A stretch of DNA of 57,584 nucleotides from JBFGCT01 sp041581055 (GCA_041581055.1 JBFGCT010000003.1:1-57584); one strand, 5' to 3'. Positions 7,336 to 16,208 are shown, counted from the first letter of the stretch. Notes: generated by a model from the letters alone, not told the origin. Program-made: numbers and translations.

Positions 7336-9879
7336 ATGGCGAACATTCCCGACAAGCCGACGCTCGACGGCATCGAAGACCGCTGGGCCGAGCGGTGGGA
7401 GGCCGACGGCATCTATCGCTTCGACGCGACGGCCCCCCGTGAACAGGTGTTCTCCATCGACACACCGCCGATCACCGTGAGCGGATCGCTCCACGTGGGT
7501 CACGTCTTCAGCTACACGCACACCGACATCGTCGCCCGCTACCAGCGGATGGCCGGCAAGGCGGTCTTCTACCCGATGGGCTGGGACGACAACGGGCTCC
7601 CGACCGAGCGGCGGGTGCAGAACTTCTACGGCGTGCGCTGCGATCCGAGCCAACCCTACGACCCTGGGTTCGAGCCGCCGTTCCGCGGCGACCCGCCCAA
7701 GAAGCACCAGGCCATCCCGATCTCCCGCCCGAACTTCCTCGAGCTCTGCGAGGAGCTCGTCGTGGTCGACGAGGAGGCCTTCGCCAAGCAGTGGCGCCGT
7801 CTCGGCCTGTCGGTCGACTGGACCCACGACTACGCGACGATCGACGAACACTCGCAACGCGTGAGCCAGCGGGCGTTCCTGCGCAACGTGGCCCGCGGCG
7901 AGGCGTATACGCAGGAGGCGCCCACGATGTGGGACGTCGACTTCCGCACCGCCGTGGCGCAAGCCGAGATGGAGGACCGCGACCGGCCCGGCGCCTACCA
8001 CAAGATCGCCTTCGCCCGCGCCGATGGCGCCGGCGCCGTCGAGATCGACACGACCCGTCCCGAGCTCCTCGCGGCGTGCGTGGCGATGGTCGCCCACCCC
8101 GACGACGAGCGGTACCAGCCGTTGTTCGGCACGACGGTGACCGTGCCGCTGTACGGCCAGGAGGTCGAGATCCGCCCCCACGAGCTGGCCGAGCCCGACA
8201 AGGGGACCGGCGTCGCGATGATCTGCACGTTCGGCGACACCACCGACGTCACGTGGTGGCGCGAGCTCGACCTCGGCATGCGGGCGATCGTCGGCCGCGA
8301 CGGCCGCATCCTCCCCGAGGTGCCGGACGGTGTGGACCCCGCGGCGTACGCCTCGATCGCCGGCCTCACCGTCAAGCAGGCCCAGCGCGCCGTCGTCGAG
8401 CAGCTCACCGAGTCGGGCCAACTGCTCGGCGAGCCCCGCCCGATCCAACACCCGGTCAAGTTCTACGAGAAGGGCGACCGCCCGCTCGAGATCGTCACGT
8501 CGCGCCAGTGGTACATCCGCAACGGCGGGCGCGGGGCCGACCTGCGGACCGCGCTCGTCAAGCGCGGCGCCGAGCTGACCTGGCATCCGAGCCACATGCA
8601 GCACCGCTACGAGAACTGGGTCGAGGGGCTCAACGGCGACTGGCTGATCAGCCGCCAGCGGTTCTTCGGCGTGCCGATCCCGGCGTGGTACCGGCTCGAC
8701 GACCACGGGCAGCCGCTGTACGACGACCCGCTGCTGCCCGACGAGTCGATCCTCCCGATCGACCCCTCGACCGACGTGCCCCACGGCTTCACGGCGGAGC
8801 AGCGCGACCGGCCCGGAGGCTTCGCCGGCGATCCCGACATCTTCGACACCTGGGCGACGTCGTCGCTCACGCCGCAGATCGCCGGGAAATGGGAGCAGGA
8901 CGACGATCTGTTCGACCGCGTCTTCCCGATGGACATGCGCCCGCAGGGCCACGACATCATCCGCACCTGGCTGTTCTCGACGATCACCCGCAGCCACTAC
9001 GAGCACGGCGTCGCGCCGTGGAAGCACGCCGCGCTGTCGGGATGGATCCTCGACCCCGACCGCAAGAAGATGTCCAAGTCGAAGGGCAACGTGGTCACGC
9101 CGATGGACCTCTTCGAGAAGTACGGCACCGACGCCGTCCGCTACTGGTCGGGCTCGGCGCGTCCCGGCGTCGACACCGCCTTCAGCGAGGAGCAGATGAA
9201 AGTCGGGCGGAAGCTCGCCAACAAGCTGCTCAACGTCACCAAGTTCGTGCTCGGGTTCGGCGACGTCGACGACGCGACGCCGTTGGCCGAGGTCGTGACC
9301 GACCCGATCGACCGCTCGATGCTGGCCAAGCTCGACGACGTCGTCGGCGAGGCCACCGCGGCGTTCGAGGCGTTCGACTACGCGCGGGCGCTCGAGCGGA
9401 CCGAGTCGCTCTTCTGGTGGTTCTGCGACAACTACGTCGAGCTGGTCAAGGGCCGCGCGTACGAGGCGCACGGCGCGCCCGCCGCGGCGTCGGCGCGGCG
9501 GGCGCTGCGTGTCGCCCTCGACACCCTGCAGCGGATGTTCGCGCCGTTCCTGCCGTTCGCCGCCGAGGAGGCGTGGAGCTGGTGGCACGACACCAGCGTC
9601 CACCGCTCGTCGTGGCCCGTCGTCAGCGACCTCGGCGGCGAGGCGACGACGATCGACCCGGTCATCGACGTCATGACGCACGTCCGGCGGGCCAAGACCG
9701 AGGCCAAAGTGAGCCAGCGGGCGACCGTCGCGACGCTGACCGTCACCGCCCCGGCAGCCCTCCACCCGGCGCTCGAGCTGGGCCGCTCCGACCTCCTCGA
9801 CGCCGGCTCGATCACGCAGATGACGCTCGCCGACGGCGACGCGCTGAGCTCCGACACGGTGCTCGCCGACCCAGCCTGA
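7336..9879 (+). CDS. valS: Valyl-tRNA synthetase
   Basis: This 847-residue class I synthetase charges tRNA-Val and edits misactivated threonine. The HIGH motif is HVGH at residues 53-56 (SGSLHVGHVFSYTHTD). The KMSKS loop is KKMSKSKGN, with its KMSKS starting at residue 578. Other core signatures include FYPMGWDDNGLPTERRVQ, SRQWYIRN and WATSSLTPQI. The NGLPTERRVQN version of the core and the lack of a long C-terminal coiled coil differ from the E. coli-type enzyme and resemble the shorter form found in archaea and several bacterial groups. A G-rich run (GGGGGG) sits just before the ATG and TAGCCT lies 9 bases upstream. No T-box was seen. Confidence 0.95.
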   Translation: MANIPDKPTLDGIEDRWAERWEADGIYRFDATAPREQVFSIDTPPITVSGSLHVGHVFSYTHTDIVARYQRMAGKAVFYPMGWDDNGLPTERRVQNFYGVRCDPSQPYDPGFEPPFRGDPPKKHQAIPISRPNFLELCEELVVVDEEAFAKQWRRLGLSVDWTHDYATIDEHSQRVSQRAFLRNVARGEAYTQEAPTMWDVDFRTAVAQAEMEDRDRPGAYHKIAFARADGAGAVEIDTTRPELLAACVAMVAHPDDERYQPLFGTTVTVPLYGQEVEIRPHELAEPDKGTGVAMICTFGDTTDVTWWRELDLGMRAIVGRDGRILPEVPDGVDPAAYASIAGLTVKQAQRAVVEQLTESGQLLGEPRPIQHPVKFYEKGDRPLEIVTSRQWYIRNGGRGADLRTALVKRGAELTWHPSHMQHRYENWVEGLNGDWLISRQRFFGVPIPAWYRLDDHGQPLYDDPLLPDESILPIDPSTDVPHGFTAEQRDRPGGFAGDPDIFDTWATSSLTPQIAGKWEQDDDLFDRVFPMDMRPQGHDIIRTWLFSTITRSHYEHGVAPWKHAALSGWILDPDRKKMSKSKGNVVTPMDLFEKYGTDAVRYWSGSARPGVDTAFSEEQMKVGRKLANKLLNVTKFVLGFGDVDDATPLAEVVTDPIDRSMLAKLDDVVGEATAAFEAFDYARALERTESLFWWFCDNYVELVKGRAYEAHGAPAAASARRALRVALDTLQRMFAPFLPFAAEEAWSWWHDTSVHRSSWPVVSDLGGEATTIDPVIDVMTHVRRAKTEAKVSQRATVATLTVTAPAALHPALELGRSDLLDAGSITQMTLADGDALSSDTVLADPA

Positions 9880-9938
9880 GCGCGCCCGACGTTCGGTGTT
9901 CGGCCGGATGGGGCGTTCACCAGGAGTTTTCGCGGCAG

Positions 9939-9954
9939 TGTGACCCCCGTCACA
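9939..9954. promoter_or_regulatory. CRP-like operator upstream of the L,D-transpeptidase
   Basis: TGTGA, six bases (CCCCCG), then TCACA exactly matches the TGTGA-N6-TCACA consensus of CRP/GlxR-type regulators. Its centre is about 35 bases upstream of the predicted transcription start at the ATG at 9982. It therefore overlaps the -35 region, where bound protein could either activate or block. Confidence 0.6.
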
Positions 9955-9967
9955 TCAATGTTCGCGC

Positions 9968-9973
9968 TAGTGT
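9968..9973 (+). promoter_or_regulatory. -10 element of the L,D-transpeptidase gene (leaderless)
   Basis: TAGTGT is followed by 8 bases and the ATG at 9982. No Shine-Dalgarno precedes that ATG. The arrangement supports a leaderless transcript and argues against the GTG at 9940 as the start, because that would place the CRP-like site and this element inside the gene. Confidence 0.5.
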
Positions 9974-9981
9974 TCCGATCC

Positions 9982-10929
9982 ATGCGCATGAAGGTTGGGA
10001 TTCTCGCCGCGGGCATGGTCGCGTCGGTGTTGTCGTTCGGCACGCCGGCGACGGCTGACGACACGTCGACAACGGTCGAATCGACGACCGCTCCCGACAC
10101 GACGACGGCGCCCGACACGACGACCGCGCCCGCCACCACGACGGCGCCCGACACGACGGTGGCCGACCCGACCACGACCGTCGACGAGACCACGACGACG
10201 GTCGGCGACACGACCGCCACCACGGTCGACTGCCCGCCACCGACCACGGTCCTCGGGTCGACGACGACGGTCGACGAGTCCACCACGACCACGATCGCCG
10301 ACGGATGCGCGGCGCCGACGACGATCGCCGACCCGACCACGACGGCGGTCGACGTCGCCGCACCGGCGCCGACGAGCACCGAGCCCGCCAGCATCGGCCC
10401 GGCCACGCCCGGTCAGGGCCCGCCGATACGCGGCACGCAGGTCCCGACTCGACCCATCCCCCCGCCGCCGACGACGACCACCACCACGACGACGACCACG
10501 GTCCCGGCGCCGACCTGGGGCCTGCCGTCCAACTCCGGCTTCGGCCGCCGCGTCGTGTACTCCAAGTCGCAGCAGCGGGTGTGGGTCGTCGACTCCAACG
10601 GCGTCATGATCAAGACCCACCTGGTGTCAGGGCGCCAGACGCCGCTCGACCCACGGCCCGGCAACTACCGCGTCTGGTCGCGGTCGCGCTACACCCACTC
10701 GATCAACAACCCGACGATCACGTGGGGCTACATGGTGCGGTTCGCCTGGGGCGCCAGAGGTGGGAACATCGGATTCCACGAGATCCCGTTCCAGTACGGC
10801 CAGCCCGTGCAGTCGATCTGGCAGCTCGGACAACCACTGTCGGGCGGGTGCGTGCGGCAGGCCAAGCCCGACGCGATCTGGATGTGGAACTGGGCGCAAC
10901 TCGGCACCCGCGTCGTCGTCCTCGGCTGA
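9982..10929 (+). CDS. Secreted L,D-transpeptidase (YkuD domain)
   Basis: The 315-residue protein probably makes 3-3 cross-links in peptidoglycan or attaches proteins to it. Residues 1-20 are a signal peptide ending near TPATA-DD. Residues about 20-170 form a very Thr/Pro/Asp-rich, low-complexity linker of TTTAPD-type repeats that would span the wall. The C-terminal YkuD domain starts about residue 185 (GFGRRVVYSKSQQRVWVVD) and has IGFHEI and the catalytic SGGCVRQ, with Cys290. The ATG at 9982 is chosen because it begins the signal peptide and follows a -10 element. A CRP-like site upstream suggests nutrient or cAMP-linked control. Confidence 0.9.
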   Translation: MRMKVGILAAGMVASVLSFGTPATADDTSTTVESTTAPDTTTAPDTTTAPATTTAPDTTVADPTTTVDETTTTVGDTTATTVDCPPPTTVLGSTTTVDESTTTTIADGCAAPTTIADPTTTAVDVAAPAPTSTEPASIGPATPGQGPPIRGTQVPTRPIPPPPTTTTTTTTTTVPAPTWGLPSNSGFGRRVVYSKSQQRVWVVDSNGVMIKTHLVSGRQTPLDPRPGNYRVWSRSRYTHSINNPTITWGYMVRFAWGARGGNIGFHEIPFQYGQPVQSIWQLGQPLSGGCVRQAKPDAIWMWNWAQLGTRVVVLG

Positions 10930-10991
10930 CCGCCCGAAACCCCGGTTCCCGCGGTGACGCGGTCGGCGCGCGCCGATAACGTCGCCGGATC

Positions 10992-12383
10992 ATGTCCTCT
11001 CCCACCGACTCCGCGGCTCGGACGCGACGGCGGTCGCGGACATGGCCGCAGCGGTTCACGATCGTCGGCGTCTTCGGCGGCGCGCTCGCCTGCTTCGTCG
11101 CGGCCGGCGGCCTGTACGCCGGGCAGCGGGTGCTCGAGGACCGCAACATCGTGGCGATCGAGAACCCGGCCGAGGCGCGCGAAGCCGCCGACGCCGAGAC
11201 GAGTGGGCCGGATGGCAGCGTCCCGGTCGAGGGGGCGGCGCCGGGCGAGACTCCCGAGCAACGTCCGGTCGAGACGTTTCCGCCGGCCGAGCCCGACGCC
11301 CGCAACTTCCTCATCACCGGCGCCGACAACAACTCGTGCGTCGACCCCGACAGCCGGTACGCGCCCGCGTTCGGCGACCGCACGAGCCTCGGCGAGCGCA
11401 GCGACACGATCATGATGTGGCGCGTCAACCCCGGGGCCTCGCAGGTCGCGGTGCTCTCGTTCCCGCGCGACCTGTGGGTCACGATCGCCGGCCGATCGAG
11501 CAAGCAACGGATCAACGTCGCCTACAAGCGAGACGACCCGCAGCGTCTGATCGACACGATCTACGACAACTTCGGGATCGTGACCGACCACTTCGTCCAG
11601 GTCGACTTCTGCGCGTTCAAGACCCTCGTCGACGCGGTCGACGGTGTCGCCGTGCCGTTCGAGAACCCCGTCCGCGACGCCAAGACCGGACTCGACGTCC
11701 CCGAGTCCGGCTGTTTCACCTTCGACGGCGATCACGCGCTGGCCTACGTGCGCTCGCGCTTCCTCCAGTACCTGACCGACGACCGCGGCTGGGTCACCGA
11801 CGGCACGTCCGACCTCGGGCGCATCTCCCGTCAGCAGGACTTCCTCCGGCGCGTCGTGTCGCGGTTGCTCTCCAAGGGGGCGTTCAACCCCGATGTCGTG
11901 CGCGGGCTCGTCGAGACCAGTTCGGACTACGTCGTCATCGACGGTGACCTCTCACCCGGCAAGGTGCTGCAGTTCGCCGGCGTGCTGCGCTCGGTCGACC
12001 CCGACGCGATCACGACGTACCAGATCGAGGCGACGCCGCAGAACATCCAGGGGAACTCGGTGCTCGTGCCGACGATCTCGGGCGACAACATGCAGGCCAT
12101 CCTTGCCGTGTTCCGCGGCGAGGCGACCCTGTCGAACGCGCCGACCCAGGACTTCGCCTCGACGACGACCAGCAGCTCGATCGTCCCGTCCGGATTCGCC
12201 CCGACGATCGCCGGCATCCGCGCCCCGGCGCCGATGACCCCGACCGAGCCCGACGAGACGGCGCCGACGACGACCACGACCGTCGAGCCGACGGAGTCCG
12301 GGCCGACGACGACGTTGCCGAGCGTCGAGCTCGAGGAGAACACGCTCGGCTACGCGCCCATCAGCTCGGCCACCTGCCCGTAG
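10992..12383 (+). CDS. LCP (LytR-CpsA-Psr) family cell-wall polymer ligase
   Basis: This 463-residue membrane protein likely transfers lipid-linked polysaccharide or teichoic-type polymer onto peptidoglycan. Residues 1-20 are basic and cytoplasmic, about 22-45 are a single membrane helix, and the LCP domain starts near residue 105 (NFLITGADNN). The conserved polyprenyl-phosphate and metal residues are present in GERSDTIMMWRV, SFPRDLWV and ALAYVRSR, and LGRISRQQDFLR closes the domain. The C-terminus is Thr/Pro-rich. It follows the L,D-transpeptidase by 62 bases, so both neighbours work on the wall. TAACGT lies 9 bases before the ATG. Confidence 0.93.
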   Translation: MSSPTDSAARTRRRSRTWPQRFTIVGVFGGALACFVAAGGLYAGQRVLEDRNIVAIENPAEAREAADAETSGPDGSVPVEGAAPGETPEQRPVETFPPAEPDARNFLITGADNNSCVDPDSRYAPAFGDRTSLGERSDTIMMWRVNPGASQVAVLSFPRDLWVTIAGRSSKQRINVAYKRDDPQRLIDTIYDNFGIVTDHFVQVDFCAFKTLVDAVDGVAVPFENPVRDAKTGLDVPESGCFTFDGDHALAYVRSRFLQYLTDDRGWVTDGTSDLGRISRQQDFLRRVVSRLLSKGAFNPDVVRGLVETSSDYVVIDGDLSPGKVLQFAGVLRSVDPDAITTYQIEATPQNIQGNSVLVPTISGDNMQAILAVFRGEATLSNAPTQDFASTTTSSSIVPSGFAPTIAGIRAPAPMTPTEPDETAPTTTTTVEPTESGPTTTLPSVELEENTLGYAPISSATCP

Positions 12384-12384
12384 C

Positions 12385-12410
12385 CGCTCGGCCTCCCTCC
12401 GCCGCGAGCG
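12385..12410. terminator. Weak hairpin between convergent LCP and VWA genes
   Basis: CGCTCG at 12385-12390 pairs with CGAGCG at 12405-12410 across a 14-base loop. It occupies nearly the whole gap between the two convergent stop codons. The arms are short and no U tract follows, so the role as terminator rests mainly on position. Confidence 0.3.
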
Positions 12411-13349
12411 TCACGAGTCGAGCACGCGCGCCAGCGCGGCGGCAGCGTCGGACGGGCCGGCCACCGTCGTGATCCGAGCGCCGGTCAGCGCGGCGTACAG
12501 CAGGGCCTCCTCGTCGTCCCCATCCGGCGCGACGATCACCAGCTCGTCGAGCAGCGCGGCGGCGACGACGGGATCGCCCGGCGCCGTGGCCCGGCAGTCC
12601 GAAAGCAGGATCGTGATCTTGCGGCCCGCCGCCGAGCGGCTGAGCTGGTCGCCGGCGGCCATGACCGCCGCCGCCAGGTCGGTCGTCCCGAAGCCGCGCA
12701 GCGCGAGCACCGCGTCGACGACCGCCTCGCCGGGCTTGACGACGTCCTGTGACTTCGCGGCGACCACGTCCTTGCCGAACGTCAGGACCGAGTAGTCGTC
12801 CGGCGCGCGCCAGGCGACGGCGGCGGCGGTGACGGCCGCCGTGGCGAGCGGCTTGCCGCCCATCGAGCCGCTGCGATCCACGAGGAGGCACACGGCGGTG
12901 TCCGGGGTGCCCCACGATCTGACCCGCAGGTCCTCGGAGTCGACGGCGTGGCGCTGGGACCGCGCCGCGATCAACGCGTCGAGGCTGGCGTCCACGTCGA
13001 GATCCCCGGCGTCGGGCCGGTACGGCTGGGTGGACAGGCGGCCGACACCGCGCGGCCGGGTCGGCCCGCGCCGCGACAGGTCGAGGAACAGCTGGCCGGC
13101 GACGCGCCGCGCCAGATCGCGCAACGCGGGGTCGGTGGCGCCGGTGAGGTCGGCGAGCAACGCCATCGCCTCGTCCGGATCCTCCTGCACCGCCCGCTCC
13201 AACGCGTCCTCGTCGAGCTCACCGAGGTCGGGTGAGACGTCCTCGAAGCGATCGTGGCGGGCCAGCTCGCGGCGCGAGGTCGTCCGCCGCCGGCTCGAGG
13301 CGACCTCCTCGTCGGCCTCGTCGCCCTCCTTGACCGGCGGTGTCTTCAG
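12411..13349 (-). CDS. VWA-domain protein, partner of the upstream MoxR ATPase
   Basis: About 312 residues. The C-terminal half is a von Willebrand A domain with MIDAS motif DRSGSMGG, the later LRGFGTTDL segment and ILLSDCRAT. The N-terminal half is charged and helical. MoxR-VWA pairs act as chaperone-like machines that insert metals or activate partner enzymes. The start is uncertain. No ATG or GTG lies at the expected place. A CTG at 13349 overlaps the MoxR stop as CTGA, imitating the usual ATGA coupling, and the next in-frame GTG is at 13436, inside moxR. The frame stays open much further upstream with arginine-rich antisense-like sequence, which I do not accept as coding. Confidence 0.8.
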   Translation of the reverse strand: MKTPPVKEGDEADEEVASSRRRTTSRRELARHDRFEDVSPDLGELDEDALERAVQEDPDEAMALLADLTGATDPALRDLARRVAGQLFLDLSRRGPTRPRGVGRLSTQPYRPDAGDLDVDASLDALIAARSQRHAVDSEDLRVRSWGTPDTAVCLLVDRSGSMGGKPLATAAVTAAAVAWRAPDDYSVLTFGKDVVAAKSQDVVKPGEAVVDAVLALRGFGTTDLAAAVMAAGDQLSRSAAGRKITILLSDCRATAPGDPVVAAALLDELVIVAPDGDDEEALLYAALTGARITTVAGPSDAAAALARVLDS

Positions 13350-14296
13350 CGGGAGGTCGTGGCCCCGGTCGGGGCGCCAGCTTTTCCCTCGCGACCGCCC
13401 TCCCCGCCGGCCGTGCGGCCGAACACCGCCTCCCACAGCTCGCGGATCACGTCCTCGGCCGAGCGGGTGACCCCCTCGCGCAACCGGACCCGGCCGGAGA
13501 GCGCGACGAGCGCGGCGTCGAGGGAGACGCTCGGCTCGTCCGGGGTCTCCCCGCGGACCGGCGCGAGCGTCGACGCCACCGCGCACATGTCGATCGCGCC
13601 GCGCACCGACGAGCCGACGCGGAGGTCGGGGTGGGCCCGGGTCGAGCGCACCAACTCGACGACCCGGGCGACCCAGTCCGGGTCGAGGCCGTCGATCGCC
13701 GCTGCCCGACGCGCGATCTGCGCCTCGTCGTCGGCGGACTGGTAGCCGACGGCGAGCCGGCACACCCGGTCGTAGACCGCGCCGGAGATGCGCGCCGTGC
13801 CGATCGCGTCGAACGGGTTCATCGCCGAGACGAGCCGGAACCCGGGGGCGGCCACGAGCCGCCCGAGGCGCGGCACGTGCAGCTCGCCTTCGCTCATCAC
13901 GGTGATCAGCACGTTGAGCGTCTCCTCGGGCACCCGGTTCAGCTCCTCGATGTACAGCAGGGCGCCGTCGCGCAGCGCCGTCGCCAGCGGCCCGTCGACG
14001 AACACGTCGGGGTCGTACCCGTCGGCGAGCACGCGCGCCGGGTCGAAGTGGCCGACCAGGCGGGCCGGTGTCAGCTCGGCGTTGCCCTCGACGAACTCGA
14101 AGCCGACACCCAGCTCGTGGGCCACGGTCCGCAACAACGTCGACTTGCCGGTGCCCGGCGGGCCCTCGATCACGACGTGGCGGTCGGCGACCAGCGCGGC
14201 GACGACGACCTCGATCTCGCGCCGCCGGCCGACGACCGACGCGGCGATCCTGGCGACGACCGACGCCGTCTCGACGGGGCGGCCCTCGTCATCCAT
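13346..14296 (-). CDS. MoxR-family AAA+ ATPase
   Basis: This 316-residue AAA+ protein has Walker A GPPGTGKST at residues 45-53, Walker B LLYIEELNR, the sensor-like segment VSAMNPFD, and the C-terminal lid (ISGAVYDRVCRL, VGSSVRGAID). MoxR ATPases work with VWA-domain proteins to remodel or load cofactor into client enzymes. The gene overlaps the upstream alcohol dehydrogenase by 8 bases and the downstream VWA gene by about 4. The three are therefore almost certainly one transcript, which makes the dehydrogenase a candidate client. Confidence 0.92.
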   Translation of the reverse strand: MDDEGRPVETASVVARIAASVVGRRREIEVVVAALVADRHVVIEGPPGTGKSTLLRTVAHELGVGFEFVEGNAELTPARLVGHFDPARVLADGYDPDVFVDGPLATALRDGALLYIEELNRVPEETLNVLITVMSEGELHVPRLGRLVAAPGFRLVSAMNPFDAIGTARISGAVYDRVCRLAVGYQSADDEAQIARRAAAIDGLDPDWVARVVELVRSTRAHPDLRVGSSVRGAIDMCAVASTLAPVRGETPDEPSVSLDAALVALSGRVRLREGVTRSAEDVIRELWEAVFGRTAGGEGGREGKAGAPTGATTSR

Positions 14297-15440
14297 GCAC
14301 GATCACACCGCGGATGTTCTGGCCGTCGCGCATCGCCTGGTAGCCCGCGTTGACCTCGTCGAGCGAGTAGGTCGTGGTGATCAGCTCGTCGAGCTTGAGC
14401 CGGCCGTCGCGGTACAGGCCGAGCAGCTTCGGGATGTCGGTGCGCGGGTTGAGCGAGCCGAAGATCGTGCCCTTGATCTCCTTGTTCCACATCGCCAGCT
14501 CGAACAGGTTGACCGACGACTCGGTCTGGGTCATCGGGGCGATGCCGGTGACGACGATCGTCCCGCCCTTGCCGGCGAGCTGCGTGCCGAGCGCCATCAA
14601 CTCACCGTGGAGCACGCCGGGCGTCATGATCACCTTCTCGGCCATCATCCCCCACGTCAGCTCCTGCACCGCGGGGAAGGCCTCCTCCATCGAGGCGAAC
14701 GTGTGCGTCGCCCCGAACTCCATCGCCTTCTCCCGCTTGAACTCGACCGGGTCGACGGCGATGACGTGGCGGGCGCCGGCCATCGCCGAGCCCTGCACGG
14801 CGTTGATGCCGATACCGCCGATCCCGACGACGACGACCGTGTCGCCGACCTGGACGCCCGCGCGCTTGGTCGCCGATCCCCACCCGGTGGCGACGCCGCA
14901 CGACACGAGCGCCACCACCTCGAGCGGGAGATCGGGCTCGACCTTGATCACCTGGGTGTCGGCGACGCAGCTGTACCGGGAGAACGTGCCGAGCTTGGCG
15001 AACAGGTTCAGGTCCCCGCCGCCCTCGACGCGGTGGCGGCTCGTTCCGTCGGTGATCATCCCCCGCTGGAACGTGCCGGCGCTGGAGTCGCAGAGGTTCT
15101 GCCGGCCGGTCGAGCAATAGCGGCAGCGGCCGCACGACGGGATGAACGACGCCGAGACGTGATCGCCGGGTTGCACGCTCGTGACGCCGGGTCCGACGTC
15201 GACGATGACGCCGGCCCCCTCGTGGCCGCCGACGATCGGGAAGAACGCCTCGATGCCGAGCGTCGGCCACGTCTCGGCGGGCGGCACCATGTCGCCGGTG
15301 AGGACGTGCTCGTCGCTGTGGCACAGACCGGCGGCCCGCCACTCGACGAGCACCTCGCCGACCTTGGGCGCGTCGACCTCGATGTCCTCGACCTGCCAGT
15401 CCTGACCGACCCCGTGTACGACCGCGGCACGGCTCTTCAT
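14289..15440 (-). CDS. NDMA-dependent (nicotinoprotein-type) zinc alcohol dehydrogenase
   Basis: This 383-residue medium-chain dehydrogenase has the zinc site GLCHSDEH and GGHEGAG, the structural zinc cluster CGRCRYCSTGRQNLC, and the nucleotide fold GIGGIGINAVQG. Its overall pattern (GTSRHRVEGGGDLNLFAKLGTFSRY, PVEFKREKAMEFGATHTF, NPRTDIPKLLGLY, DGQNIRGVIVHG) is that of actinobacterial NDMA-dependent alcohol dehydrogenases. These hold NAD(H) tightly and depend on mycofactocin for recycling, and mftABC is in this window. The ATG at 15440 has GGGGGA upstream. It is first in the ADH-MoxR-VWA operon. The physiological alcohol is unknown. Confidence 0.9.
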   Translation of the reverse strand: MKSRAAVVHGVGQDWQVEDIEVDAPKVGEVLVEWRAAGLCHSDEHVLTGDMVPPAETWPTLGIEAFFPIVGGHEGAGVIVDVGPGVTSVQPGDHVSASFIPSCGRCRYCSTGRQNLCDSSAGTFQRGMITDGTSRHRVEGGGDLNLFAKLGTFSRYSCVADTQVIKVEPDLPLEVVALVSCGVATGWGSATKRAGVQVGDTVVVVGIGGIGINAVQGSAMAGARHVIAVDPVEFKREKAMEFGATHTFASMEEAFPAVQELTWGMMAEKVIMTPGVLHGELMALGTQLAGKGGTIVVTGIAPMTQTESSVNLFELAMWNKEIKGTIFGSLNPRTDIPKLLGLYRDGRLKLDELITTTYSLDEVNAGYQAMRDGQNIRGVIVHG

Positions 15441-15537
15441 GCTGTCCCCCTCGATCGAGACGATCTTCCGTCCGCCGAACCTACTCCCGCTCACCGCCGG
15501 GTCTGGCGTCGGCGGGGCGCCGCGCGAGACTCGCCGG

Positions 15538-16173
15538 ATGAACGGCGAACGACGACAGCACGCGCTCGACATCCTGCGCGCGGACCGGATCATGGCGGTG
15601 CTCCGGCAGGTTCCCGAGGAGCATCTCGTGCCGCTCGCCGACCTGCTGGTCGAGTGCGGCGTCCGGTCGTTGGAGATCACCCACGACTACGCGCGGACGA
15701 CCGACGACGTCGCCCTGCTGAGCGAGCGTTTCGGCGCGGCGGCCTCGGTCGGGGTCGGCACGACGTGGACGGTCGAGCAGGCGGAGTCGGCGGCGGCCGC
15801 GGGCGCCGAGTTCTGCGTGCTGCCCGGGGTGGACGCGCCGACCGCCCGGCGGAGCGTCGAGCTCGGGATGTTGACGCTGCCCGGCGTGCAGACGCCCGCC
15901 GAGATCCAGACCGCGATCCGCGCCGGGGCCGACGTGCTGAAGTTCTTCCCCGCCGACCCGCCGGGCGCGGCGTGGCTGGCCCAGGTCGCGCCGGCCTACC
16001 CGCAGCGGCCGTTCATGGCCACCGGCGGCGTCACGGTCGAGACCATGGCCGACTTCTTCGACGCCGGGGCGATCGCCGTCGGCATGGCCAACACCCTCTT
16101 TGGCGACGTCCGCGCCCCCGACCGCGCGCTCATCGAACACGCCGTCGCCATCGCCCAGTCCGCCCATCGGTGA
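15538..16173 (+). CDS. eda: KDPG/KHG aldolase family protein
   Basis: The 211-residue protein matches bifunctional 4-hydroxy-2-oxoglutarate/2-dehydro-3-deoxy-phosphogluconate aldolases, which split keto-deoxy acids to pyruvate and an aldehyde. The Schiff-base lysine lies in VLKFFPA, the catalytic Glu in RSLEITH, and the phosphate or carboxylate loops in GVGTTWT and FMATGGV. The ATG at 15538 gives the family N-terminus (ALDILRADRIMAVLR). No other Entner-Doudoroff gene is nearby, so the physiological substrate could be a different keto-deoxy sugar acid. The stop codon lies inside the first copy of the hairpin repeat. Confidence 0.85.
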   Translation: MNGERRQHALDILRADRIMAVLRQVPEEHLVPLADLLVECGVRSLEITHDYARTTDDVALLSERFGAAASVGVGTTWTVEQAESAAAAGAEFCVLPGVDAPTARRSVELGMLTLPGVQTPAEIQTAIRAGADVLKFFPADPPGAAWLAQVAPAYPQRPFMATGGVTVETMADFFDAGAIAVGMANTLFGDVRAPDRALIEHAVAIAQSAHR

Positions 16174-16208
16174 GAGGTGAGACCTACAGGTGGTCTCACC
16201 TCTCACCG
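16168..16208. repeat. Hairpin repeat, copy 1
   Basis: GGTGAGAGGTGAGACC (16169-16184) and its exact reverse complement (16192-16207) flank a 7-base loop TACAGGT, and one more C-G pair extends the stem. The TGA stop of eda lies in the left arm. A second copy follows 62 bases later and a third lies at about 56.9 kb. All are between convergent genes, so they may act as bidirectional terminators as well as REP-like repeats. Confidence 0.85.

Noticed and set aside
7228..9765. 845-codon open frame opposite valS
   Set aside because: Low-complexity shadow composition; valS on the plus strand is unambiguous.
9940..9981. GTG at 9940 as start of the L,D-transpeptidase
   Set aside because: It would put the CRP-like palindrome and the -10 element inside the gene and add residues before a normal signal peptide.
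13350..13763. N-terminal extension of the VWA protein
   Set aside because: The open frame lies inside moxR and encodes arginine-rich shadow sequence.
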